Under the pieces are notes generated by a model. That model saw nothing but the letters and a program-made list of their open reading frames with translations. It was not told where the DNA came from and did not search any database. Positions 46,426 to 56,055 of a DNA stretch of 64,000 bases are shown one piece after another. The translations under genes were made by a program, and so were the position numbers. Where the stretch lies: positions 81,268-145,267 of the forward strand of contig JASMLP010000147.1 in NCBI GenBank assembly GCA_030748635.1. Direction: 5' to 3'. Positions within the stretch are counted from its first letter, which is position 1. The number at the start of each line of letters is the position of its first letter. Source of the DNA: Planctomycetota bacterium. GTDB lineage: Bacteria > Planctomycetota > JACQVV01 > JASMLP01.

Positions 46426-46732
46426 GCTCGTCCAGAGAAGCGATCGCCCTTCCCCATGGGTTGGGGTGTTCGAATTGGCTTATCCTGGCAATAGGAGCCG
46501 GAGATCCGATTCCTGAGGATCCTGCCTCCCCGCACCGAGCCTGTCCACAACGCAGGACAGTATCAGCAGATCGATCGTCCTCCCCCGGGACAACCGGAGC
46601 ATTGATTGTCCTTCCTCGTGGGCAATGCTATCCTCAATCACCAACGCCGCAATGAGTTGGAGTTCCTACCCGACTTCTGGTTCGTCAGGCATGGGCTTTG
46701 CTTTGGTAATCGGTCTCCAACAGGACTTTATC

Positions 46733-47173
46733 ATGATCCGAACCCACGACCTACTCATTCTGACACTCCTGCTGTCGATCTCGGTGATCCTTCCGGCATC
46801 TCCAGCCCAGGCTCAATCTTCTCCTTCGAAAAACCCGACTCTTCCCCCGGAGATCCAAGCTCTTTACCGATCTCTGGAGCGGGACTGGAAACTAGGTCGA
46901 TCCGCGTCGATCGGTCGTCTGCTGGCCCCCAAAGTCGATCTCAATCTTCCCGGCTACCGGGGACGTTACGGTCGCGTTCAAGCCACAAAAATCATCGATA
47001 CGTTCTTTTCCAGGATCAAAACCCAACAATTCAAGATCCTCCAGCCCCAAGCCAACTATGCCCGAGCCGTACACGAATACATCGAAAACCGATCCCGGGT
47101 CAAACGAACTGTTTTCATTCGTCTCGTTCGCCTGGACCGTCGATGGCTGATAGACAAGATCGAAACGTTCTGA
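46733..47173 (+). CDS. Secreted NTF2-like / DUF4783-like hypothetical protein
   Basis: Signal peptide LLILTLLLSISVILPASPAQAQ, then ALYRSLERDWKLGRSASIGRLLAPKVDLNLPGYRGRYGRVQATKIIDTFFSRI. Start trimmed. Confidence 0.5.
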   Translation: MIRTHDLLILTLLLSISVILPASPAQAQSSPSKNPTLPPEIQALYRSLERDWKLGRSASIGRLLAPKVDLNLPGYRGRYGRVQATKIIDTFFSRIKTQQFKILQPQANYARAVHEYIENRSRVKRTVFIRLVRLDRRWLIDKIETF

Positions 47174-47199
47174 CTTCATCTCCACCAGCTTGAATAACT

Positions 47200-50100
47200 G
47201 TGACCGTTCAAAGACTGATTCTTATCGGCCTGACCCTGATCCTGGCCCGACTTGCGATATGGAAGTTCTCCCTGTTGGAGTTCCTTTTCCCGTCCAACTC
47301 CCCCTGGCTCTCCCTAGAGACCTACGCCCACTCCCTCCCGCTTGTGGGCAACCTAGGAGAATTGCTCGTTTCGCTGACAACGATTTTGCTTCTCTGGAAA
47401 TCTGTCCAGCACTTTCTGCAACAGGCCTACCCCTTCCCGCGCTCCGGAACAGCCCGACATCAACCTCATCGAAAAGATTTGCCTGGAATCGGACTCTGCC
47501 TCCTTCTACCGATAGGACTAGGCGCTGGTCTCTCTCTCCTGGAGAAACTCAGTTGGAGTCTGATTCAAGACAGTTCGATCATTCCCTTCTCCGCCTTCCA
47601 GACCCTTCCATCGTTGCCCGAGTTCGGTCTGCACGCGGCACTTGTTCTTGCCACCCTGATTCTTCTGGCAAGCTTTGAAATCTCCTGGCGTATTCTGAAC
47701 CGATTCCTCATCCCTATTCTGCCCGGATACCCTCTGTTGCCGCCCCTGGCTGGCTCTATACTCATCCTTCTTGGCGTTGGATTACCCCTCCCATCCGCTC
47801 CAACCGATGAGACCCATTTCCTCACCCGAGGAGTGGTGGCTCTGTGTCTTCTCCTAGCCACCCTGACTCACTGGACCCGAAAAACATCCATCCCTCGCCA
47901 AAACGAGATCCTCCGCGTCTTTCTGATCACCGGATGCATTCTCGCCCTCTTCTCCTGGCAGTATGAAAGAGCTCTGGACCTCGAACTCCGACAACACGCA
48001 GGGCCTCGTATTTACAGCGCGTCAGAAGCGACCCTGGGGAAACAGATCGAACTCGGACTCGAACGGATCACGAGTCATCCCGAAACGGTTTCTCGACTAC
48101 TCGATGGCGTCGATCGCAACGACCCCGACCTCGCCTTTCGTATCTGGTCCCAGAGTCAACTCGCTGAAATGGGACTCGACTGTCATTTTTCTATTTTCGC
48201 AGAAAATCCCGTCCGAACGGTTAGCAGCTTCTGGCAGAACATGCCCCCTTTCGACTGGTATCAATCCCTCTTGATGCGACTGGTCGAATCCGACCGAATC
48301 CTCTCTTTTCCTGGCGCAAATCGGGGGAAAAACACTCAGTTTTTCGTAGGCGCGCGTCGAGTCCAGGATCCGGCCAACCCGGCTCGACACTGCTACTTGG
48401 ACCTGGTTGTCCCCAACCTCACGAACGAATTCTACCGAGGTGTTGTACTGCCCAAACTCCTGGGAGGCAAAGACCCCAAACACTCCCTCCTGGTTTCACC
48501 CACCTACAGTGAATATTCACGCGACGGCTCCTTGCTACGAACCACAGCCGAGGATCTTCCCCGGTCCCCACACCTTCCCAAAAAACAGATAGACGACCTG
48601 GTCGGAAGCGAGGAGAGGATCGCAGCGGATGCCTACCACATCCTGAATGAGAACCTTTCAGGTCGGACCTACCGGACACTCTATGTTCCTCTTGAACGCA
48701 ACGGCACCATCGATCGTATCTGGGCAATCCGGGTGGATAAAGGGTTTCAGATTCGCTCCGAATTCCGAAGTCTGACTTTCCTGCTGCTGATCATCCTGAT
48801 TCTCCTGTTTTCTCGTACACTTGTACCCGCCTGTCGCTGGCTCACGGATAAAAACCGACGATTTCGACCTCATTTCACCCTCGAAGGGAAACTGGTCCTC
48901 TCCTTCCTCTTCATCGCGGCGCTCCCCACGCTTCTGGTCGGCTTCTCTATTCGAGATGAAGCCCATGACAACATCATCAAGGAGATGGAAAGAGAGATCA
49001 GCCTCAAACTGAACTCGATCCAAAAAACTCTTCTGGAGGAAGGGATCTTGATCCCGACTTCCAGCAATTCGCCCACCTCTCCATCGATGCGCTTCCTCCC
49101 CCCCTCGGAACGCACCCACGCTATCGATGGGCAGTTCCCCAACCTGTCTCAACTCCCTCCTGATATGGATCATCTGTTGATCGAAATGGGACGTCGCCTG
49201 GACACCATCATTCTGGTTTACGGGCCTGAAAGCTCGATCTCCTCCAATCGCCCTGAATTGATCAACTCCGGCCTCCTTCCCCACCGCCTTCCTCCTGAAG
49301 TTCGTCGCGCCCGACAGGAAGAGGGGCGACAAACGGTCTACCGCTTCGAGAAAGTTCAAGGAGAACCGATTCTTTTTGGGTACCGAATCCAAACGGATCC
49401 CCAGGGACGTCTTGTCGGAGCCATCGCGATACCCGCCCTATTTCGACAGCACGAACTGGATCGAACACTGACCGCGACCTCTGATCGAATCCTTACCAGC
49501 ACCGTGGGAATCATCTTGGCGATGATCCTGGTCGCCTCCACTCTGGCTCACTGGATGACTCGACCGATCAGGATCCTCCTGGACGGCACAACACGAGTCG
49601 CAGGAGGAAACCTGGACATTCACCTTCCTCGTCAGTCCAACGATGAACTGGGTGACCTGGTAGAAAGCTTCAACCGAATGACACGAGACCTGAAGGAGAG
49701 TCAGGAAAAACTGGTGCATGCCGAAAAAGAGGCAACCTGGCGAGACATGGCCAAACAAGTCGCCCATGAGATCAAAAATCCACTCACCCCCATGAAACTT
49801 TCGACTCAACATCTAGTGCGGGCCTACCAGAAGAGTCCGGAAACTTTTGATGCTACCCTCCAAAAAATCAGCCACACCTTGATCGAGCAAATCGATGTCC
49901 TCAATCGGATCGCGACAGGATTTGGTGACTTCGCCCGCTTTCCCGAACGGGATCTCATCTCCCTCGACATCGCCCCCCTTCTCAAAGAGACACTCGACGT
50001 CCTCCATCCGCCCGAAGGGCCCAGAATTCAGAAAATCCTGGACCTGGCTCCCGACCTGCCCGAGGTGAGACTCGACCGGGACGAAACCCGACGGGTCTTC

Positions 50101-50526
50101 ATCAACCTCATCACCAACGCCTATCAGGCCATGGAAGAAACCGGTGGAACCCTCCGGATCACAGCTCGTGCCGTTTCCCTTCCGGGCGCCCTGGAAAGTC
50201 ACCGATTTCGGTGCCTGGAGGGAGACCCCGAACTCGAACCCAACGAACAAGGGGTCCGGATCGACTTCGAAGACACCGGAAGCGGGATCGAGGAAGCCTT
50301 CCTCAAAAAAATCTTCATTCCCTCCTTTTCCACCAAAAGCCAAGGGTCTGGACTGGGCCTAGCCATGTGCAAGAAAAGCGTTGTCGAAATGGGAGGCTTG
50401 ATCGGCGTCCAGAGCAAGCCGAGCGAAGGAACCACCTTTACCCTCCTTTTTCGCCTAGATGCCGAAGGAGCAACGACTCGAGTACGAAAGATTCTCGAAG
50501 AAGAGAGGTCCCGACTTGAACGCTGA
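47200..50526 (+). CDS. Multi-TM sensor histidine kinase, NtrY-like, HAMP-HisKA-HATPase
   Basis: GTG start; ATWRDMAKQVAHEIKNPLTPMKLSTQHL H-box, VFINLITNAYQAM N-box, FEDTGSGIEEAFLKKIFIPSFSTKSQGSGLGLAMCKK G-boxes, HAMP HWMTRPIRILLDGTTRVAGGNLD. Confidence 0.9.
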   Translation: MTVQRLILIGLTLILARLAIWKFSLLEFLFPSNSPWLSLETYAHSLPLVGNLGELLVSLTTILLLWKSVQHFLQQAYPFPRSGTARHQPHRKDLPGIGLCLLLPIGLGAGLSLLEKLSWSLIQDSSIIPFSAFQTLPSLPEFGLHAALVLATLILLASFEISWRILNRFLIPILPGYPLLPPLAGSILILLGVGLPLPSAPTDETHFLTRGVVALCLLLATLTHWTRKTSIPRQNEILRVFLITGCILALFSWQYERALDLELRQHAGPRIYSASEATLGKQIELGLERITSHPETVSRLLDGVDRNDPDLAFRIWSQSQLAEMGLDCHFSIFAENPVRTVSSFWQNMPPFDWYQSLLMRLVESDRILSFPGANRGKNTQFFVGARRVQDPANPARHCYLDLVVPNLTNEFYRGVVLPKLLGGKDPKHSLLVSPTYSEYSRDGSLLRTTAEDLPRSPHLPKKQIDDLVGSEERIAADAYHILNENLSGRTYRTLYVPLERNGTIDRIWAIRVDKGFQIRSEFRSLTFLLLIILILLFSRTLVPACRWLTDKNRRFRPHFTLEGKLVLSFLFIAALPTLLVGFSIRDEAHDNIIKEMEREISLKLNSIQKTLLEEGILIPTSSNSPTSPSMRFLPPSERTHAIDGQFPNLSQLPPDMDHLLIEMGRRLDTIILVYGPESSISSNRPELINSGLLPHRLPPEVRRARQEEGRQTVYRFEKVQGEPILFGYRIQTDPQGRLVGAIAIPALFRQHELDRTLTATSDRILTSTVGIILAMILVASTLAHWMTRPIRILLDGTTRVAGGNLDIHLPRQSNDELGDLVESFNRMTRDLKESQEKLVHAEKEATWRDMAKQVAHEIKNPLTPMKLSTQHLVRAYQKSPETFDATLQKISHTLIEQIDVLNRIATGFGDFARFPERDLISLDIAPLLKETLDVLHPPEGPRIQKILDLAPDLPEVRLDRDETRRVFINLITNAYQAMEETGGTLRITARAVSLPGALESHRFRCLEGDPELEPNEQGVRIDFEDTGSGIEEAFLKKIFIPSFSTKSQGSGLGLAMCKKSVVEMGGLIGVQSKPSEGTTFTLLFRLDAEGATTRVRKILEEERSRLER

Positions 50527-51436
50527 CACTTCACCGAACTCATCCCATCGCCCATTTTTTCATCATGTACTGCAGGGAATCTGCATGGGTGCGGCGGACA
50601 TCGTTCCCGGTGTTTCGGGAGGAACCGTAGCCCTGATCCTTGGAATCTACGAAAGATTAGTCACGGCAATCAGTCGCGTCGATCTGCACCTTTTCTCTCT
50701 TCTTCGTCACAGAAAATGGACCGACGCCGCGAGATACATCGACCTTCGCTTTCTCCTGGCTCTGGGAACAGGCATCGGCCTTGGAATCCTCTCTCTCGCA
50801 AGCATCATCCATACGCTTCTCCAAGATCAAATGGCCAACACATTTGGACTTTTCTTCGGCTTGATCCTGGCTTCTGCTGTCATCGTTATTCGAATGGTTG
50901 AACGCTGGACACTGACAAGAGGGCTACTGGCCTCTGCGGGGACCCTTTTTGCCTATTCGGTCACGGGAATGGTACCGCTGGAGATCACCCCGACCCCCAC
51001 CTATCTCTTTATTTGTGGGATGGTCGGAATCTGCGCCATGATTCTTCCAGGAATCAGCGGCTCCTTCCTTCTCCTGATTCTGGGGACCTACCACCATATC
51101 ACCGGAACCCTGAAAGCGATCGTCCGGGGACAAGCGGGTCTGGCCGAAATAGAAACCGTTATCCTCTTTTCTATGGGTTGCCTCCTGGGAATCTTGTCCT
51201 TCAGCAAAATCCTTCGGCGACTTCTGGAACGAGCGCGCTTGGCCACTCTTTCCATCCTGTGCGGTTTCATGCTCGGTTCGCTACGACGCATCTGGCCGTT
51301 CAAGGAAACCCTGAAAAATGACCAGTGGATTAACCTCTGGCCCGAAGTTTCCCAAGCAACTTTCATCGTATTTCTCTTCATGTTCCTTGGCGTCGTCGCC
51401 GTCCTTCTCCTCGATCGGATCAGCAAGAAAGCATGA
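50516..51436 (+). CDS. DUF368 family membrane protein (polyprenyl-phosphate transporter family)
   Basis: GICMGAADIVPGVSGGTVALILGIYERL and ILPGISGSFLLLILGTY are DUF368 signatures. TTG start at 50516 preferred over 50459. Confidence 0.85.
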   Translation: MNADTSPNSSHRPFFHHVLQGICMGAADIVPGVSGGTVALILGIYERLVTAISRVDLHLFSLLRHRKWTDAARYIDLRFLLALGTGIGLGILSLASIIHTLLQDQMANTFGLFFGLILASAVIVIRMVERWTLTRGLLASAGTLFAYSVTGMVPLEITPTPTYLFICGMVGICAMILPGISGSFLLLILGTYHHITGTLKAIVRGQAGLAEIETVILFSMGCLLGILSFSKILRRLLERARLATLSILCGFMLGSLRRIWPFKETLKNDQWINLWPEVSQATFIVFLFMFLGVVAVLLLDRISKKA

Positions 51437-51927
51437 GAATCCCTTTTCGTATCGCGGTCATAGGCAGCGGAAACACCTCTCGAAAAGTGAAAGAACAGGC
51501 CGAAGAGGTCGGACGACACCTGGCCGAAAATGGAGCAATTCTCCTCTCAGGAGGGCTCGGAGGAGTCATGGAAGCGGCCTGCCAGGGAGCCACCCAGTCG
51601 GGAGGACTCACCGTCGCCTTTCTGCCCGGACTCGACGCGAATGCTGCCAATTCTTCGGTTCAGATCCCCTTACCGACCGGACTCGGACACGCCCGAAACC
51701 TCCTGGTCGTAACCGGCGCGGAAGCTGTCATTGCCCTCGACGGTTCGCTGGGCACCCTTTCGGAAATCGCTCTTGCTGCCATCCACGATCGCCCGGTCAT
51801 CGGACTCAACACATGGGATCTCGATTCGGCCCGCACACGCGGCTTTCAGGTTGAAACGGCCTCAAACCCCCAGGAGGCCGTTCTGCGGGCTCTGGCTCGG
51901 GCCGAGGAAAAGCGATCCGATTCGTGA
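51433..51927 (+). CDS. TIGR00725/LOG-like Rossmann protein
   Basis: RIAVIGSGN...LSGGLGGVMEAACQGATQSGGLTVAFLPG...GHARNLLVVTGAEAVIALDGSLGTLSEIALA; ATGA coupling. Confidence 0.85.
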   Translation: MRIPFRIAVIGSGNTSRKVKEQAEEVGRHLAENGAILLSGGLGGVMEAACQGATQSGGLTVAFLPGLDANAANSSVQIPLPTGLGHARNLLVVTGAEAVIALDGSLGTLSEIALAAIHDRPVIGLNTWDLDSARTRGFQVETASNPQEAVLRALARAEEKRSDS

Positions 51928-52778
51928 GAAACTTCGGACCGCTCTTTCCAAGCGTCGCGACACTGATCGCCCTCCTGAGCCTCTCGATCGGGTGCAGTCG
52001 ATCGACCCAGATCTTGGTTAAAAAAACCCTACCCGCCCGCCATCCTCTTCCTACCACCTGGGACCGACTCGGGCTACGAGCCGCGGGAGGTGAAGTCGCT
52101 CCAGAAATCGTTCACCGCCTCCATCAGATCTGGATTCACTACCCGGACCTACCCACGATCACAACAGTGGACAACACTGGACCTCGTCGACTGGATATTC
52201 AGACCGAAACCCCGCGAATCGAAACCTCCGAAAACCAGAACCTACTCGGGCGTATCAAGGGCACCGCCAAGCTCTATGGAAGTCACTCCGGCCGCCCCCT
52301 GTGGACTTTTGCCTTCTCGGTCACTCACAACACCCACACCGACCCAGCCCGCACCGAGAGAGAAATCGTCTCCTGGCAATCCGGAGGAAAAGCTCTCCCC
52401 CCTCCCACCGTGGCTGAAGTCGAGGCCGCGTTAATCGATCACATCGTGAAAAAAATCCTCCTTGCTACGCGAGCACGACACGAAAAAGTCAGCGCTATTT
52501 TTTTTCGTGTCACCCCCGATGGGAGTGTTCTGCAACTCCTGCGTTCCGGCCATACAGATGGCGCTCTTCACCAACTTCTGGATCTATCAGAACCATCTCT
52601 CGACCCACAAGGTCACATCGCGTTCAATATCGCACAGATCTACCATCTTCGTGGGGACACGAAACGAGCTCAACACTGGACCGCGCAAGCTCGAGTTCGT
52701 TCTCCCGAGCCATCCAGCCTGCCCCTCACCTACCCGCCCCAAGAAGAAGCGAACGATAACGCGACCCACTCTGACTGA
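51924..52778 (+). CDS. Lipoprotein, hypothetical
   Basis: GTG start overlapping previous stop; LLSLSIGCSRS lipobox. Confidence 0.65.
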   Translation: MRNFGPLFPSVATLIALLSLSIGCSRSTQILVKKTLPARHPLPTTWDRLGLRAAGGEVAPEIVHRLHQIWIHYPDLPTITTVDNTGPRRLDIQTETPRIETSENQNLLGRIKGTAKLYGSHSGRPLWTFAFSVTHNTHTDPARTEREIVSWQSGGKALPPPTVAEVEAALIDHIVKKILLATRARHEKVSAIFFRVTPDGSVLQLLRSGHTDGALHQLLDLSEPSLDPQGHIAFNIAQIYHLRGDTKRAQHWTAQARVRSPEPSSLPLTYPPQEEANDNATHSD

Positions 52779-52793
52779 CGTCGTTCTCAAAAA

Positions 52794-53816
52794 TTACTTT
52801 TTCAGTCGGGGACGTAAAAATCCCATCGCGTCGAAAGCTCGTTCCAACGTCACATTCGCAACCGCCCGTGCTCGCTCGGCTCCCTCCAGCAGAAGACGAT
52901 CCAGAGCAGCGGGATCATCCGTAATCTCACGGTATCTCTTCTGAATCGGCTCGATCCGGGAAATCGTCGCCTCGGCGACCTCGCGCTTGAGGTCTCCGTA
53001 ACCTTTCCCTTCGAAATGAGCTTCGATGGCTTCAGCGGTTTCACCGGTCATGGACTGATAAATCGAGAGAAGATTGTGCAATCCGTGCCGTTCTTCGTCG
53101 AATCGAATGGAGCGACCACTATCGGTCACCGCTCGTTTGAACTTCTTCAAAATCGTCTTGGGTTCATCCAGCAAGCCCACGGCATGATGTGGAGTCGAAG
53201 TGGACTTGGACATCTTCTTCTTTGGGTCATCCAACCCCATCACTCGGGCCGCGACCCCGGGGATAAAAGGTTGAGGAATCGTGAAAACCGACTGTCCAAG
53301 ACGACTGTTGAGACTCTGAGCAATATCACGAGTCAACTCAACATGTTGTTTCTGGTCCTCACCCACCGGCACCCGGTCGGCATCGTAGAGCAGAATGTCA
53401 GCTGCCATCAACACGGGATAATCAAACAGCCCGACAAAAACCTGCCCCTTTTGCTGCTCGCTCTTCTCCTTGTACTGATGCATACGCCCCAGCCAGCCCA
53501 TCGGAGTGGCGCAATTCAGTAACCAGGCCAGTTCCGCATGCTCGGAAACATGGCTCTGAACAAACACCACGGATCGAGAGGGATCGATCCCACAGGCGAA
53601 ATACATCGCCGCCACTTCGCGGGTTTTCTCCCGAAGCTCCGAGGGTTCATACGGCACCGTGATGGCATGGAGATCGACGATGCAGAAGAAATTCTCGAAC
53701 TCATCCTGACTATCCACCCAGTTCTTGAGGGCTCCAAGATAGTTTCCAATATGCAGATCCCCGGAAGGCTGTACCCCCGAAAGGACTCGTTGCTTCGAAG
53801 ACGGCTTTTTTGTCAT
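52794..53816 (-). CDS. trpS: Tryptophan--tRNA ligase
   Basis: SGVQPSGDLHIGNYLGALKNWV (HIGH-like), DPKKKMSKST (KMSKS). Confidence 0.95.
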   Translation of the reverse strand: MTKKPSSKQRVLSGVQPSGDLHIGNYLGALKNWVDSQDEFENFFCIVDLHAITVPYEPSELREKTREVAAMYFACGIDPSRSVVFVQSHVSEHAELAWLLNCATPMGWLGRMHQYKEKSEQQKGQVFVGLFDYPVLMAADILLYDADRVPVGEDQKQHVELTRDIAQSLNSRLGQSVFTIPQPFIPGVAARVMGLDDPKKKMSKSTSTPHHAVGLLDEPKTILKKFKRAVTDSGRSIRFDEERHGLHNLLSIYQSMTGETAEAIEAHFEGKGYGDLKREVAEATISRIEPIQKRYREITDDPAALDRLLLEGAERARAVANVTLERAFDAMGFLRPRLKK

Positions 53817-53880
53817 GGTGAATCATTGTCCAGGGCCGATCTAGACCGCGTCAACCCACTGGAGCCGTTACAATCTGTTC

Positions 53881-55041
53881 ATGTCTTGCGAGTCGCCCCA
53901 TCCAGCCCCCCCTCAAATCATCGGGATCGATGTCCGAGTGGTCGGCCAAAACCGCCGAGGATTCGAAATCTATATCCGAGAACTCGTCTCCGCCCTGGCT
54001 CATTCGGACTCCCACAATCGATACCGACTCTATGCGCCCCACCCGATACCGGAATTCGAAAACCTTGCCCCCCATGTCGAATCGGTCCACTTGCCTTCCC
54101 CCATTCATTCTCTGGACTGGACGAACCGGATTCTTCCCAAGCAAGTCAAAAAAGACCGAGTCGATGTCATTCACTTTCCGGCATCTTCCATCTGGTTTCG
54201 AAATCCCTCTCGAGTCGTCGTCACTGTCCACGACCTCTCTTTTTTCCGGCTTCGCGACGAACGCCTCACTTCACCTCTGATCGATCTTTACCACCGACTC
54301 CAATTCGCCTGGATCGCGAAAGCCCACCGAGTCATTGTCGTCAGCGAAAAAACGCGATCCGACTTGATCGAGCGCAATCCATCTCTTGCCGACCGGATCC
54401 GGGTAATTCCCTGTGGACTTCGACAAGGATTTGTCGCACCTCCCACCCCGGAAATTTCAGCGACACTACAAAAACATGAGATCTCTTCTCCCTACGCTCT
54501 TTTTGTTGGAGGGATCGATCGACGAAAAAATCTCCACACCCTTTTCAAAGCCTGGCGAGACCTTGAGCACATCCCACTGATTGTCGCTGGCCCCACCGGA
54601 TCGACACCCGGAGCCCGTAGCCAGAGTCCGGAGGAGTTACTGGAGCCACACCCAGGCCTTTCTTCTCGGGTTCGATTTCTGGGATACGTGGAAGACCGGG
54701 AATTACCCGCCCTCTACGCGGGGGCTCGGATTTTTGTACTGCCCTCTCTCTACGAAGGATTCGGTATGCCGGTTGTGGAGTCCTTATCTTGTGGAACAGC
54801 GGTCGCCTGTTCGAACGCAGGATCGCTACCTCAAGTGGCCGGCCCAGGAGCCCTATTCTTCGACCCGCTAGACCCAAGCGACATGGCCAGAACCGTTACG
54901 AAGCTCTGGAACGACCCTGAAACGAGGGGGCAACTGGTCGCTCAAGGACAGCAACACATCGAACAATTCACCTGGAACGAAGCGGCTCGACGCACCCTCG
55001 AGGTCTACTCGGAAATTCCGATCGAAGGAGGAATCGCTTGA
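53881..55041 (+). CDS. GT4-family glycosyltransferase
   Basis: VVTVHDLSFFRL, YALFVGGIDRRKNLHTLFKAW, RVRFLGYVEDRELPALYAGARIFVLPSLYEGFGMPVVESLSCGTAVACSNAGSLPQVAG. Confidence 0.92.
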   Translation: MSCESPHPAPPQIIGIDVRVVGQNRRGFEIYIRELVSALAHSDSHNRYRLYAPHPIPEFENLAPHVESVHLPSPIHSLDWTNRILPKQVKKDRVDVIHFPASSIWFRNPSRVVVTVHDLSFFRLRDERLTSPLIDLYHRLQFAWIAKAHRVIVVSEKTRSDLIERNPSLADRIRVIPCGLRQGFVAPPTPEISATLQKHEISSPYALFVGGIDRRKNLHTLFKAWRDLEHIPLIVAGPTGSTPGARSQSPEELLEPHPGLSSRVRFLGYVEDRELPALYAGARIFVLPSLYEGFGMPVVESLSCGTAVACSNAGSLPQVAGPGALFFDPLDPSDMARTVTKLWNDPETRGQLVAQGQQHIEQFTWNEAARRTLEVYSEIPIEGGIA

Positions 55042-55073
55042 CCCCCCCGGCAAAGACCCGTTAGATACCTGCC

Positions 55074-56045
55074 ATGAACGTGCTCATCACCGGGGGTGCC
55101 GGATACATAGGAAGCCATACCTGTAAAGCCATCGCTCAGACCGGAAATACTCCAGTGGCGTTCGACGATCTTTCTACCGGCTGGAAAAAACTCGTCCAGT
55201 GGGGTCCCTTGATCGAGGGGCGGATCCAGGACACCGATCGATTGCGTAAAACCATTCGCGATCACTCGATCGAAGCTGTGATCCACTTCGCCGCCAGTTC
55301 CAATGTTGGTGAGTCGGTTCGAAACCCAAGACACTACTTCGAAAACAATGTAGGCGGCACCTTGTCGCTCCTCTCCGCACTACTCGAAGAAGGGGTTTCG
55401 GATATCATTTTCAGCTCGACCTGTGCGGTATATGGAGTCCCAGAAGTGGTTCCGATTCCGGAAGATCACCCTCATCGCCCGGTCAATCCCTACGGGATCA
55501 CCAAGGCCATGATCGAGTCCATACTCGGTGTCTACGGAAAAACCCACCCCCTACGCTGGGTGGCTCTACGCTACTTCAACGCGGCGGGCGCCGACCCCGA
55601 AAGCGAAACGGGTGAGTGCCACGAACCGGAACTTCATTTACTTCCCCGGATTGTGGATGTCGCCCTGGGAAACCGTCCTCAAGTGGAAGTTTACGGAACC
55701 GACTACCCCACCCCAGACGGCTCTGCCGTCCGAGACTACATCCATGTCTCCGACCTGGCCCAGGCTCACGTGCAGGCTCTAGAGTACCTTCGTGGCGGTG
55801 GTTCAAGCACCGCGCTCAACCTCGGAACCGGGAAGGGATGGTCGGTTCTGGAGGTGATCCGGGCGGTCGAAACGGTGACGCAATCCAGCCTCCCTGTCAC
55901 CCTAGGACCTCGCCGAGAAGGCGATCCTCCGCAACTCGTGGCGCAAGGTGATCGAGCCCGGAAGGTCCTCGACTGGACCCCCCGATACAGCGACCTCGAA
56001 CATATCGTCGAAACCGACTGGCGCTGGCGACAGAAGGAACGCTGA
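55074..56045 (+). CDS. galE: UDP-glucose 4-epimerase
   Basis: MNVLITGGAGYIGSHTCKAI, FSSTCAVYG, NPYGITKAMIE, YFNAAGAD. Confidence 0.93.
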   Translation: MNVLITGGAGYIGSHTCKAIAQTGNTPVAFDDLSTGWKKLVQWGPLIEGRIQDTDRLRKTIRDHSIEAVIHFAASSNVGESVRNPRHYFENNVGGTLSLLSALLEEGVSDIIFSSTCAVYGVPEVVPIPEDHPHRPVNPYGITKAMIESILGVYGKTHPLRWVALRYFNAAGADPESETGECHEPELHLLPRIVDVALGNRPQVEVYGTDYPTPDGSAVRDYIHVSDLAQAHVQALEYLRGGGSSTALNLGTGKGWSVLEVIRAVETVTQSSLPVTLGPRREGDPPQLVAQGDRARKVLDWTPRYSDLEHIVETDWRWRQKER

Positions 56046-56055
56046 GGATTCCCAC

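Noticed and set aside
46470-46500. tRNA T-arm-like string (gtgttcgaattgg)
   Set aside because: No pairing stem and no cloverleaf around it.
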